Positions 1 to 12,800 of a DNA stretch of 64,000 bases are shown in pieces. Location: positions 340,501 to 404,500 of the forward strand of contig JACVTC010000031.1 of the NCBI GenBank assembly GCA_016946835.1, written 5' to 3'. Below the pieces are notes generated by a model. The model was not told the origin of the DNA. It did not search any database and saw nothing but the letters and a program-made list of their open reading frames with translations. The first letter of the stretch is position 1. The number at the start of each line of letters is the position of its first letter. The stretch is from Neocallimastix lanati (nom. inval.). Its lineage: Eukaryota > Neocallimastigomycota > Neocallimastigomycetes > Neocallimastigales > Neocallimastigaceae. The position numbers were made by a program, and so were the translations under genes.

Positions 1-1569
1 AAAATATTTATTTATTGAATTATTGGTATATAATTATTGTAAATACAATAACCTTACAAAGAACATAAAAGATAGATTTTTACATCTTTCTTTTATACTT
101 TGTAAGTTACATAATAATAGTATTTAATTATAAGATAATAATAATATAGTAAAATGAATATTAATAAAATATTAAAATAATAACAATATCGATATGTTTA
201 AAATATTTAATATAACTAAATAAATTTATAATTATATAATTAATTTGAATAATTAAAAATAGTAGTTAATATATGTGATGTAAACATATATATAAACATA
301 ATATAAATAAATACATGTGACGTCATATGTAGATAATTGAAATTATTAATATAAATCTTATTTACTAATATTCTCAGAATTATTAGGCCTAAGATAATTC
401 TTTAAATATTAAATAAGAATTTATATTAATTATTAATTATTTAAATATATATATTATTTATAATTAAATAAATAATATTTTTTAACTATTGAAATGTAAA
501 TAACTGAAATTGAGATTTCAATTCAGTTATAATTTCAACATTTAGATTTAGTTATTATTCGTTATTTTAGTTAATAATAAACTTACCTTATACAAATGAT
601 TTATACCTAATATTCTTAATCTACAAAAATTAAATTTTGTAGAAGTGAATAAAAGGATAAATACTGAATAAAATTGATTTAAGAAATTTAAAAAAAATAA
701 ATATGTTTTATTATTAAACACAAAAATGTTTTATTAAAAAATTTATTTTTATTTTAAAATTAATCTTTATTTATTTAATAATTAATTTTGTTTAAATTAA
801 TAAAATAATTGTTAAAACTAATAAAATAATAAAATGAAATATTTATTATTTATACTAATTTATTTTAAATTTTAATAATAAAATTGATTATTAATAACTA
901 ATAAAATATATAATAATTTATCAAAATAATTAATAATCATAAAAAAAATTGATTATTAAAAACTAATAAAATATCTATAATAATTTATTAAATAATTAAT
1001 AATAAAGAATAATTTATAAGAAATATTTACATGTTTTTATATTTTTCTTTGATTTTAAACTATTTACATTAAAAATAATAAAATTAATAAAAGAGAAATA
1101 AAGAATAATTTATTATTAAATTAAATAATATTTACAATTAAAATGTTAATAAAGATGAGTTTTAAAATGTTATTTTAATTACAATTTGTTTATAAAAGTT
1201 GAGTTATAAAATAAATAAAATAATCATTATTTTAAATAAAAGTAACTTAAAAATTATTTAACTAGTTAATTTTAATTTTGAGATGTTTATAAGTTTGTTT
1301 ATTTGTTATTTATAATTTATTAAATTTGTTTATTATTTTGTTTATTTGTAGTTTTAGAAAAATATTATTTATTAATTTATTTTAGTTTTTAATTAAAATT
1401 ATTAATGATTAATTAATTTATTATTATTTTATTTTAATTATTTTTATTTAATTAATTTTTCTTAAATATGGATTTAATTTTTTTTAGAATGGATTAATTT
1501 TTGGGTTAAGTTAGACAAGAATTTGTTCTTTATTATTTATTTTAATTTAATAATTTTGTTATTTATCAT
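1..1569. other. A+T-rich intergenic DNA, no gene seen
   Basis: Stops are dense in all frames. The stretch is almost entirely A and T with short inverted repeats, such as an 8-bp-arm hairpin around 380-405 and a 9-bp-arm hairpin around 506-536. I see no coding, RNA or repeat feature beyond these. Confidence 0.7.
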
Positions 1570-2529
1570 TGTAAGAATCTATAATTATTTTTAAATAAAA
1601 TAATTATATTTTCTTAGTTAAAGTTATAATTATAACTTTATTTAATTATATAATATTTATTCATTTAAATATTATTAATAATTTATTTAACCCATATTAA
1701 ATATTCATTAATTTAATACAACAAAATTTATTTAATTAATTATTATTTATACATTTATTAATAATTATAGTTTATTTAATTATACATTTAATTATTAAAT
1801 TTATTAGTTTTAGTTTATTTATTTAATTAAATTGTAAACAAATGTATTATGTATTCTAATATGTATTTTAATAATGTATTCTGTATTTTGTTTATTAATA
1901 TCATTATGTTATTTTCCTTATTTGTAAATTTATAATTTTATGATCGAAATATCTTTTATTATTTTATTCTTTTATTTTCGATCAATTACATTAGATTAAC
2001 GAATCGGTTAATTAGCCTTTTTCCCAATTACTTCTTAAAAGTAATTGGTTTTACCTAATTGATACGATGATTGATATGGATAGAATATCGATCAAAAATC
2101 TTATCTAGGTTTTTCTCTCTAATCTTTTCCTAGATAAGAGATTTGTTAAGATTAGAAAACATTTTTTAATTTAACCTTATTTTTCAAAAAAGTATAAATA
2201 AGGCTCTTGAATTCTCTTTGAGAAATCAAGAGTTATTATTATAACAATTATAATATAGTAATAACATTAATAAATATTTTATATTTCTATTTTAATAAAG
2301 CAAGTTTTAATAAAACAAATTTAAAAATAAAATAAAATAATATAATCTTTTTCCTTTGTCAATTCTGTGTTATTAGTTTATTATAATTAGTTATAATAAA
2401 CTCTTTCCTATAGAAGATAAGTATATTTATTTTTTTTGCTCTCTCAATTTAATAATAATTATTATTTAATTATTATTAAGTTGTAGTTAATAATTTAATT
2501 ATAATTAATTTTATAATTAAATTATTACA
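1570..2529 (+). mobile_element. Solo LTR of the LTR C/D family
   Basis: This 960-bp unit starts TGTAAG and ends TTACA. It is flanked by a perfect 5-bp target duplication, ATCAT (1565-1569 and 2530-2534). It is the reverse complement of a clear relative of LTRs C and D near 19165-20949: shared blocks include the region around 1940-2110 and the palindrome at 2204-2232. No internal region follows, so this is a solo LTR left by LTR-LTR recombination. The sense strand is plus, judged from a TATA box at 2193 upstream of the conserved start region. Confidence 0.9.
2193..2232 (+). promoter_or_regulatory. LTR core promoter: TATA box and conserved palindrome
   Basis: TATAAATA lies at 2193-2200. About 35 bp downstream is AAGAGTTATTAT, the sequence that in element A is complementary to the primer-binding site and so marks the likely RNA 5' end. 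Between them is a 29-bp imperfect palindrome (2204-2232, arms CTCTTGA/TCAAGAG). The palindrome recurs at 3691-3719, 6475-6503, 19444-19472 and 20330-20358. The start site is inferred. Confidence 0.6.
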
Positions 2530-2534
2530 ATCAT

Positions 2535-3371
2535 ATGTTATGGTTCGGGTTTTATTAGAATTTTTATTTAATTATTTATTTTTAATATTTTTCTGTCTAC
2601 ATTTTAATTATTGAAAAACTTCACTTATTTATACTTTTTGAAAAAAAATAAATATGTAAAGCCTTTCTACATTTTATTATCATATTAAAAAAAAAATAAT
2701 TTACTATTACTAATTAATTAAAATTTTATATTAATTTAAATTAACCAATTCATAAGTATTTTTATTTTAATAAATTTTGTTTATATAATTTTATATTATT
2801 TTTCATATACTAAAACTAAATTATTTAATATATACGAAAAGTAACAAACAAAATTTAAAAAGATTTTACAGAAAAATAAAGTTATTTTAATCAAGAATGT
2901 TAATATAATATTCTTATATTTTATATAAAATAAATTTAAAAACTATAATATATTTAATATTTATTATTAATCAATTAAGATTTGATTTTATTTGTGGGGA
3001 ATAAAAATATAAAATAATCAATTTAAAAATAAAATAAAATACTAAAAAGAATACAAGTTTAATATTGATACAATATAATAATAATATAATAATATATTTG
3101 AAAATAAAAATAAAATATTAATATTGATAATAAGCACTTTAATAAAATAATAAAATTTAAGGTTAAATTATAGATATTGATATTAATAATAAAAATATAA
3201 AATTATTGTTAATATTTTAGAAACTTTTAATAAAAATATAAAAAAAAATATATTTAGAAAATATTTTAGTATAGAAAATATAGTAAAGTAATATTAAGTA
3301 AAGAATAATATAATGGATTCTAAAGTAAGTTGAAATTCTAATTAATAATCCATTATATGTTCTTTCTTTAC
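2535..3371. other. Intergenic, with a 12-bp-arm hairpin
   Basis: No gene is visible. A perfect 12-bp inverted repeat (ATATAATGGATT at 3308-3319 and its complement at 3347-3358) sits 13 bp left of the first CACAT target duplication of the retrotransposon pile. Confidence 0.6.
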
Positions 3372-3376
3372 CACAT

Positions 3377-3858
3377 TGTAAGAAATTACTTATAAAATTA
3401 ATTATAAATAATTTCTTAACTACAAATTAACATTAATTATTACTAATTAACATTAATTTGAGAAAATAAAATTAAATATAATTAAATAAATATAAAATAA
3501 TATAAATAAATAATTATACTTAACTTAAATATAAGATAGAGTTTATTATAGAAAGTTTATAATAAACAATAACACAAAAGGAATAAAAGACACAAATATT
3601 TATAAAAAATGTTTTATTAAAAGGGTTTTGTTTTATTAATTAATTATTTTATTTGAATTATTATTTATTATAAAAATTCTAAAATAATAACTCTTGATTT
3701 CCCGAAGAGAACTCAAGAGAATCAAATATATATAAATTAATAAATAAATATTATTGGTTAAACTAAATACAATAATTTAATGTATTAAATTAATGTATTA
3801 AATAAGAAAGATAGATAAATTTTATAATAAAATAATAAATTTATCTAAGTTTCTTACA
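3377..3858 (-). repeat. Element A 3' LTR
   Basis: 482 bp, TGTAAG...TTACA on the plus strand. It carries the family palindrome at 3691-3719 and a sense-strand TATATATA at 3734-3727, about 32-39 bp before the inferred start at 3695. Confidence 0.9.
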
Positions 3859-3873
3859 TTGCTCCCTTTACTT
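3859..3873 (-). promoter_or_regulatory. Element A polypurine tract
   Basis: On the minus strand it reads AAGTAAAGGGAGCAA directly before the 3' LTR. It is the expected plus-strand DNA primer for this orientation. The same motif follows the older LTR end at 4273. Confidence 0.65.
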
Positions 3874-3959
3874 AATGAATTTGTATAAATTCATTATCAT
3901 ACAAGAAGTAGTAAGTTTAAAATAAAAATTATAATTAACCAAAAAAAATATAAAATTAA

Positions 3960-4272
3960 ATAATTTATTAAAAGTTTTGCTAACCTTAACTTTTTACATC
4001 TAGAGAAAAGATTAGCGGAAAAACTCTAGATGAATCAATATTAAGTAAAACCAATTAACTTGGGAAAACCTTAATATTGTTTTTTAACTAATATAAGTGA
4101 ATAAATAATTATAAATTAAATAAAATAAATATAATTACTAAGTGTATAAATAAATATAAAGTTAAATAAAATGACTATATTATTAAATGAATAAATAAAT
4201 ATTAAATTAAATAAATTATAATAACTAAGAAATGTAAATGAATTATTAATAAATTTATTTGTATTTCTTACA
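3960..4272 (-). repeat. Diverged LTR fragment inside element A
   Basis: It resembles parts of LTRs C/D (the block from CTAACCTTAAC to the TCTAGATGAATC region) and ends TTTCTTACA at 4272. It is again followed by TTGCTCC plus a T-rich stretch and a short hairpin, exactly as the real 3' LTR is at 3859. This is a second, older LTR end with its own polypurine tract. The left border is approximate. Confidence 0.55.
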
Positions 4273-4851
4273 TTGCTCCTTTTCATTTGAATTGTTCAAT
4301 GAAAGAAGAACAATTTAAGAAATAATAAATTAAGAAATATTAAAAAGAAATAAAATTTAAAAAAAATTAAAATAAATATTTAATTGCAATTTCAATTTAA
4401 AAAAATTGAAATTTAAATTTTGAATTAAAATTTATTTTAAATAAATAATTAAATGAACAATAATTTATAAATTTATATTATATATTATATATATTTTGTA
4501 TTAATAAATAAATAAATAATAATAATAATAATTAATTTTACAATATATATATATTGTATATTATTCATTAAATGAATGAAAATAATAATAATTTTAAATT
4601 ATATATTATATATTATATATTTTTCATATTTATTAAATAAATAATAACATTTTATTATTTATATTATATATATGTTATATTATTCATTAGATAAATAAAT
4701 AATAATTTAAATTATACATATGAATTATTTATTAAATAAATAAATAATAATATTTTATAATTTTTTATATTAAATTTTATATGTATATTTTGAAATATGT
4801 ATTATATAAATAATAATAATATTTTATAATTTTTATATTACATATATATAT

Positions 4852-4893
<42 letters not shown>

Positions 4894-5200
4894 GATATAA
4901 CGAGATATAGCTTTTGCCGATATCTGTTTTAACAAAGGGCAATTAGTAATTAACAATTATATTATATTATTAATAATAATATATTATTTCAATTACATAG
5001 AAGTGAATTTCAATTTTTATATCACTTCAGCCCTAGTGTTAATATCTATATGTGATCATAGAACATTGTAATTATATATTTAAATATATCTTATAATTTT
5101 TAAAATTTTATTTTCGTTCGTATGATCAATATTAAAAACTTTTTATTATTATTATTTATTATTATTATTACTTTATTTATCATAATTATAATTTTATTTA

Positions 5201-5201
5201 C

Positions 5202-5289
<88 letters not shown>

Positions 5290-5608
5290 TAATTTATTTA
5301 TTTTTTATTTTTATTTATTTTAAAGAAAAGAAAACTGAACAACTTATCTTTTAAATTATTAATTTATTTTATTTATTTTTTGTTTTTTGTTTGTTTATTT
5401 GTTTGTTTTGTTTTGTTTCCTGTTTTGTTGCTTTGTTTTGTTTTATTTTGTTATTTTGTTTTTGTTTTTGTTTTTTGTTTTGTTTTTGTTTTTTGTTTTG
5501 TTTTTGTTTTTTGTTTTGTTTTTGTTTTTGTTTTTTGTTTTGTTTTTGTTTTTTGTTTTGTTTTTGTTTTTTGTTTTTATTTTTGTTTTATTTTATTTTA
5601 TTTTATTT

Positions 5609-5643
<35 letters not shown>
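5201..5643. repeat. Microsatellite and T/G-rich tract within element A
   Basis: (ATT)n runs from about 5201 to 5290. TTTTGTTTTTTG-type repeats run from about 5380 to 5590 and end in a long poly-T (about 5610-5643). The open frames across this tract translate only to Phe/Val/Cys repeats and are not genes. A second poly-T lies at 4859-4889. Confidence 0.85.
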
Positions 5644-5647
<4 letters not shown>

Positions 5648-6148
5648 AGAAAATATATATATATAATGTATATAATGTTATATATAAAAACAATTATATA
5701 ATATTAAAATATAATATAAATATAATATTATAATAGATAAATATGTTATATAAAATAAAATAATGTAAAATAGTTAGTATTTAATATTGTTAATTTTTTT
5801 TGAAATTTATAAAGACTTATTTTTAAAAGTAAATAAGCAAAGCAAACAGAATAAGTGTTGTCATATTATTTTAAAGTTATGTTTAATATATATAATAATA
5901 AAGAATTGTTAGTCAATGTAATAATAAATTAAACAAAATAAATAATATATATATAACATAAACAATGAAAAGAAAAATAAAAAATAAACAAACAAAAAAA
6001 TTTATAAATTTAAATTGAGAGAAAGAAAAAATTTCGTAAATAATATAAAATGAATTTATTTAATTTAATTATTCCATTATAATTATAATTATTATTTTTT
6101 GTTATATTCATATTAAATTATTTATAAAATATTTTCTTCCTAAAAAAG

Positions 6149-6160
6149 AAGAGTTATTAT
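6149..6160 (-). promoter_or_regulatory. Element A self-priming primer-binding site
   Basis: On the minus strand this is ATAATAACTCTT, abutting the 5' LTR exactly. It is complementary over 12 nt to AAGAGTTATTAT, the inferred RNA 5' end in the LTR (complement of 6468-6479, equivalent to 3684-3695). This matches the arrangement known for Tf1/sushi elements, in which the RNA 5' end folds back to prime reverse transcription. Confidence 0.7.
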
Positions 6161-6642
6161 TGTAAGAAATTACTTATAAAATTAATTATAAATAATTTCT
6201 TAACTACAAATTAACATTAATTATTACTAATTAACATTAATTTGAGAAAATAAAATTAAATATAATTAAATAAATATAAAATAATATAAATAAATAATTA
6301 TACTTAACTTAAATATAAGATAGAGTTTATTATAGAAAGTTTATAATAAACAATAACACAAAAGGAATAAAAGACACAAATATTTATAAAAAATGTTTTA
6401 TTAAAAGGGTTTTGTTTTATTAATTAATTATTTTATTTGAATTATTATTTATTATAAAAATTCTAAAATAATAACTCTTGATTTCCCGAAGAGAACTCAA
6501 GAGAATCAAATATATATAAATTAATAAATAAATATTATTGGTTAAACTAAATACAATAATTTAATGTATTAAATTAATGTATTAAATAAGAAAGATAGAT
6601 AAATTTTATAATAAAATAATAAATTTATCTAAGTTTCTTACA
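6161..6642 (-). repeat. Element A 5' LTR
   Basis: 482 bp, reading the same as 3377-3858. It contains the promoter palindrome at 6475-6503. It is immediately followed by CACAT and then by element 1. Confidence 0.9.
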
Positions 6643-6647
6643 CACAT

Positions 6648-8168
6648 TGATACGGGCTGGGGTTGAAACACTAAGATATTCAAAACAAAAAAAATAAATA
6701 TTAACACATAACTATAAAAATAAGTTTGGAAACAAGAAAAAAAAAATTAAATTTTAAAATATTCTTTATTTAAATTTAAAATTAAAATTATTTGTTCCAA
6801 GTATTAAAAAGAAAGAAATTTATTCTTCTTTTTATACTTTTATTTTAATACATTTTATTTATTATTAATATATTCTTTATAAAAAAAAACTATTATAACT
6901 ATTTTATTTTAATTTTTAACTATTATTTTAAATTATTTTTTTAAAAAAAAAAATAACATTTATTAAATTAAAATATAAAAAATTAATTTGGAGCTTGTAT
7001 CACGAAGGGCATTCCGGGCGGTAGCTTCTTCTTGATATTGTTATTCAGAGAGAGAATTATACAGAATTGATATTTTCTGTATTTTAGATCATTTTTATTA
7101 TTGGAATTCTTCTGTATTTTAGTTCATTTTTATTTTAATAAAGATTTAATTTATTTTTAATTTTTGTTTTATTTTTAGTTTATTTCAAAGGTTTTAGAAA
7201 ATATTATACAGAAACTTATAATTCTGTATTTTACATCAAATATTTATTGAAATAGGTTTTTATTATTCTTAATATAAAAATAAGAATTAGTAATGATTTA
7301 AATATTATATAATTTTTAATAAGAATATTTAGTAATAATTTTTATTATATTTAATATTAATAAAAGATTTTTATTAGAATATTTAATAATTTTTATTATA
7401 TTTGATATTAATAAAAGATTTTAATAAGAATATTTAATAATAATTTTTATTATATTTAATATTAATAAAAGAATTTTATAAGAATATTTAATAATAATTT
7501 TTATTATAAAAGATTTTAATAAGAATATTTAATAATAATTTTTATTATATTTAATATTAATAAAAGATTTTTATTAGAATATTTAATAATTTTTATTATA
7601 TTTGATATTAATAAAAGATTTTAATAAGAATATTTAATAATAATTTTTATTATATTTAATATTAATAAAAGAATTTTATAAGAATATTTAATAATAATTT
7701 TTATTAAAAAGATTTTAATAAGAATATTTAATAATAATTTTTATTATATTTGATATTAATAAAAGATTTTAATAAGAATATTTAATAATAATTTTTATTA
7801 TATTTAATATTAATAAAAGAATTTTATAAGAATATTTAATAATAATTTTTATTATAAAAGATTTTAATAAGAATATTTAATAATAATTTTTATTATATTT
7901 AATATTAATAAAAGAAATTTATAAGAATATTTAATAATAATTTTTATTATATTTAATATTAATAAAAGAATTTTATAAGAATATTTAATAATAATTTTTA
8001 TTATATTTAATATTAATAAAAGAAATTTATAAGAATATTTAATAATAATTTTTATTATATTTGATATTAATAAAAGATTTTAATAAGAATATTTAATAAT
8101 AATTTTATTTTATTATTATTAAGAGTATTTAATAGGAAATACAAGGTATTTAGTGACACCCCGTATCA
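6648..8168 (-). repeat. Element 1 3' LTR, with tandem array
   Basis: 1,521 bp. From about 7290 to 8110 it consists of tandem copies of a unit of about 54 bp (core AAGAATATTTAATAATAATT), mixed with a shorter form of about 41 bp. In sense orientation the array lies in U3. A G+C-rich segment lies at about 7003-7022. Confidence 0.88.
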
Positions 8169-8180
8169 TAATCTCCCCGC
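8169..8180 (-). promoter_or_regulatory. Element 1 polypurine tract
   Basis: On the minus strand it reads GCGGGGAGATTA, directly between the integrase stop codon (8181-8183) and the 3' LTR. Its position and purine content fit the plus-strand primer. Confidence 0.65.
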
Positions 8181-9590
8181 TTAAGATGAGACTTCGTCCC
8201 CTGAAGTCTGATTATACCAAGTATAATAATGAACAAGATTTTTCTGGTGTACATTTCTGTCAGCTATTTCACCAGTGTAAATATCACAAATACAAGCGGT
8301 ATTATAATTCATTTGAACAATTCTAAAAGGACCAGTGTAAAAGGGGTCTAACTTTCTTCTTGAGAAATTTCTAACTAAAACTAAGTCCCCTGGTTCAAAA
8401 ACAGTATTCATAGATTTTTGTTGTTTTCTTCTATTTTCCCATAATTTATTAGCATTATCAATATTAGCAGTGGCTTCCATAATCCATTTATGATGAGTTG
8501 TAAATTTTCTAATTAAATATTCATCAAAGGTTTCATTTATATTTCTATCATTATATGCAATTGTTAATTCGAATGGTTGTAGATCAGTTCTACCATATAA
8601 GAGTTCAAAACTAGAAAATTTTGTAACTTCACTTTTGCAAGTTCTTAAGGCCCATAAAAAGCAACTGGAAGAATTTCATCCCAATTCTTTTCTGTTCCTC
8701 CAAGTAGTCTAATATATTTTATAATTTCTCTATTTCTATTTTCAACTTGGCCATTACTTTCAGGATGGTAAGTACTGATGTAATGAACATAAACATTATA
8801 TAAATCTAAAAATCCTTTTGTAGCATTGGAAGTAAATTGCGGACCATTATCAGTGATTAAAATTTCAGGAATGCCATGTCGAGAAAATACATTAGTAAGA
8901 AACTTAATAACGTCTTTAGATTCAATTGTAGGAAATGGTTCGGCTTCTACCCATTTTGTAAAATAATCAACTAAAACAATTATGTATTTATTATTTGATT
9001 TAGTGATAGGTAAGGGTCCTATAATGTCTAAACCAACTCGAGTAAAGGGTAAACCTGGTTTAGTAGCAAATGATTCAGTACCTCTATTAATTGGTTGTGG
9101 TCTGTTCATTTGACAATCATGGCAAGTTTTAATAAGTAATTCTACATCTTTGGACATGTTTTCCCAATAATATTTCCTTTTAAGTCTATCGTATGTTTTA
9201 TAATAGCCTTCATGTCCAACACTATGGGCAGCTAATAATAGTTCTATTTTCTCTTCTTTGTTTTCGACAAATTTACGAATATTTTCTCCGTCTTTAAAAT
9301 ATTTAATATTATCTATAATAATTATTTTCTTTTTCAAATATTCTTTAATAGCAATACTATTATTTAATTCTTCAACTTCAGTATTATTACTGTCATCATT
9401 AGTTGTAACAAAAATTATTTCATTTTCATTAAAATTATTTTCAATGGAATCTTTATTTAAAATATAATAATTTTCCAAATTATTATTATCTTTACTTTTA
9501 TTTAAATTAATATTATTTTCATTATAGTTATCATTAATTTTAGAATTACATATATTAAGATTTTTATTATAAGAATTTTCAGAAATATTA
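8181..9590 (-). pseudogene. Element 1 integrase region, frame-broken
   Basis: The main open piece is 9478-8645 (277 codons). It has a His/Cys zinc-binding domain ending CHDC, then the DDE core: LDIIGP, ITDNGPQF and the Glu of SNGQVEN. This is retroviral-type integrase that joins element cDNA to host DNA. The frame breaks at about 8652, where a T run within GCTTTTTATGG is 2 nt too long. Downstream the same protein continues to 8181, with a basic C-terminal domain (open from 8480) containing GPFRIVQ. Upstream, the frame is open back to about 9645, where it is out of register with the RT frame. No chromodomain follows. Catalytic residues are intact, so decay is recent. Confidence 0.85.
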
Positions 9591-9591
9591 A

Positions 9592-9784
9592 TTAAAGGAT
9601 TTTTATCAAAATTATTTTCATAAAAATTTTTAATACAATTTTATTAATATTGTTATAATTAAGTTTTTCAGAAAAATTTTTAATATTATTTTGATTAATG
9701 TTACAAAATTCCTTTGAAAATTTTTTAATATCGTTACTACTATTATTACAATTATTATCAAAATTTTCTAAATAAAAATTTTTG

Positions 9785-9848
<64 letters not shown>

Positions 9849-12800
9849 ATTTTTCATAATAACTATTAACACTGGAATTATTATTTAAATTTTTAAAAAT
9901 ATAATTATTATTATTATTATTATTATTATTTAATTTATTTAAAGAATTAATTATATTATTATCTAAATTATTTTTATTAAAATTAACGTAATTATTTTCT
10001 TCAGAAATATTATTTAAAGGATAATCATTTTTATTTGTATTATTCATTCTATTTATATTTTCAATAGAATCGTAATTAATATTTTCATTATTATTCAAAT
10101 GAATAAACAAAGTATTATTTTTAATTTCTTTATTAATATTTTTAGAGTCAGGAATTAATCGAGAAAGTGCATCAGCAATAACATTTTTCTTTCCTTGTTC
10201 ATATTTAACTACAATTTTTAACAGACTAAAAGTTATAACCCATCTAGCTTGACGAGCATTATTTGGTTCTTTATTATTAAATAAGCCTATTAAAGGTTTA
10301 TGATCAGTATATAAAATAGTATCATATTTATTACCACTAAAATATGGTTTAAATTTTAAACAATAATAATAAGCAGCTGTGCCTTCTAAATCAGTAATAC
10401 TATAATTTATTTCAGTAGGTTTTAAAGATCTACTAATGTATTGAATTGGATGTTCGATGTTATCTTTATCTTTCTGCATTAATACACCACCTATTCCATC
10501 TAATGAAGCATCCGTTCTAATTAAAAATTGTTTATCATAATCTGGATATTTAAGAATAGGAGCTTCAATAAGTTTTTCCTTAAGAATTTTAAATCTTTCT
10601 TCAGTTATATCATCCCAGATATATTTTATATTTTTCTTTAATAGTTTAAATAATGGTTGAGCAATTATAGCAAAATCTTTAATAAATTTTCTATAATATC
10701 CAATTGCACCTAAGAAAGATCTTAATTGAGTAATATTTTTAGGTGATTCCCATTTGGATATTACATCTACCTTTTTGGGTACTGGCTTTATACCTTCTGT
10801 GGATAAAATATGGCCTAATACTTCAACTTCTTGTTTAATAAAATGGCATTTTGATAAATTAGCCTTTAGACCATTTTCTTTAATAATATCAAAAACTTTT
10901 TGCAGATCCAATATGTGTTGTTCCAAGGTATCAGAAAATATTACTAAATCATCCATATAAATGAACATACATTTACCAATTAAAGGCAAGAATATTCTGT
11001 TTATTTCACGTTGGAAAGTTGCAGGAGCATTACAAAGTCCGAATGGCATAACTTTGTAATTATAATTTCCAAACATTGTTGTAAAACAAGTTTTATCTCT
11101 GTCTTCTTTTTCCATAGGAATCTGATGGAAACCAGAAAATAAGTCAAGCGTGGTTAAGTACTTAACTTTATTGCCTATAGAAAATAATATTTCTTCTATA
11201 TAAGGTAAAGGATATGCGTCTTTAATAGTAATATCATTTAATTTTCTATAATCCACTACCATTCTCCATTTACCATTCTTTTTAGGAACGAGAATAACTG
11301 GGAACGACCATGATGATTTTGAAGGTTCTATCAATCCATTTCTTAATAATTTACTTATTTCTTTTCTTAGTATACTCATTTGCTTCTTATTTGCTACTCG
11401 ATACATTCTTTGTTTAATTGGCATTCGACCACTTATGATTTTTATTTTATGACTTAGTAATTTCGATTTACCTAAATCATCTGTATCAAGTGCCAATACA
11501 TTTATATTATTTAATAATAAAAACTTTAGTTTGTTTCTAATTTTTGTTGGTGCTTTCGCCGCAATTTCATGAATAGTTATTTCCTTTACACTTTTAAAAT
11601 TCTTAACAGTATTTTCAATAGAAATATCAATATTTTTGATTACACTGTTTTCATAATTCTTTTTATCATTAATTTCATTTATTTTTGTTAATAAAGAATA
11701 ATTATTTTGTAAAGAATTTTTATTATCTTTTTTGTTACCACTTATAACGAAATCATTAATATCTTTAACATGATGATTAATTTCGAAAGAATTTTTATTA
11801 TTAACATCTTCATTAAAAATTGTGGAAAAATTTTTATCACTAATAGTATTATCAACATCTTTAGAAACTATATTATCATTATTATCATTACAAAAATTTT
11901 CAGAAGGTTTATCAGTATTAATATTATTTTTATTAAGGTTTTCAGAAAGATTATTAATATTATTTTTATTAAGGTTTTCAGAAAGATTATTAATATTAAT
12001 TTTATTAAAAATTTCAGAAAAATTATTAATATTATTTTTATTTCCAAAAATATTATAAGGATTATTAGTATTATTAATGCTATTTAAGTTTTCATAAATA
12101 TTATTAATATTATCTAAATCTTTAGAAATATTATCAGTATTATTAACATCATATAAATTTTTAGAGAAATTATTAATATTATTTTTATTATTAAAATTTT
12201 CAGAAGAACAATTTTTATTATTAATACTAATCGAATTATTGATATTATTTTTATTAATAGGTTTTTCAAAAATATTATTAATTCTATTATTAAAAATTTT
12301 ATTAGTAAAATTTTTATTATTAAAATTTTTATTAGATAGATTTTTACTAGAAAAATTTTTATTAGAAAAATTTTCGATATTATTATTATTATCGATATTA
12401 ATTTCATTTGGATTATCATGATTATTTATAGTATTAAAATTTTTGTTAGTATTATTATTATTAATATCTTTATTAGAAGAACAATTATTATTAGAAATTT
12501 TAGAAATTTTATCATTATTAATTTTACATCCAAATACATTCTTTAAATAATTATCATTATTATTTATATTGCAAAAATTATTTCCATCTTTATCATTATG
12601 ATTTCCAAAGGAATTATCAATATCATTATTATCATTATTTTCTTCATATAAAATTTGAATATATTTATCTTCGGTGGTTAATAAATAATCAACTAGCACA
12701 TCTTTATTCAATTCTTCTTCGAATTCATCTTTAATATCATCTTCTTCATCTTCTATTTCCGTCACACTTTCAAAACTTCCTATCTTTCGTATCTCATCTA

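Larger units (their letters stand above)
3377..6642 (-). mobile_element. Element A: non-autonomous LTR retrotransposon
   Basis: Two direct repeats of exactly 482 bp (3377-3858 and 6161-6642), which I read as identical, enclose 2,302 bp. The target duplication CACAT is present on both sides (3372-3376 and 6643-6647). The internal region has no gag or pol, only A+T-rich and T/G-rich simple sequence, so it must borrow proteins from another element. Minus orientation is set by a purine tract next to the left LTR and by a self-complementary primer site next to the right LTR. Near-identity of the LTRs points to recent insertion. Confidence 0.9.

Noticed and set aside
506-536. Hairpin with ATAACTGAA arms
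   Set aside because: Such short inverted repeats are expected often in two-letter DNA, and nothing around it gives it a role.
5380-5733. Three overlapping open frames of Phe/Val/Cys/Leu repeats
   Set aside because: They are translations of a TTTTGTTTTTTG microsatellite and poly-T inside element A, open in all three frames.
9640-9660. A second programmed frameshift between RNase H and integrase of element 1
   Set aside because: The A/T run TTAAAAATTTTTATG does not give an X XXY YYZ heptamer in the upstream frame and no stem follows. An indel in low-complexity DNA is simpler.
11770-12421. Ile-rich open frames opposite the Asn-rich pol linker
   Set aside because: Antisense or out-of-frame readings of AAT/ATT-rich codons.
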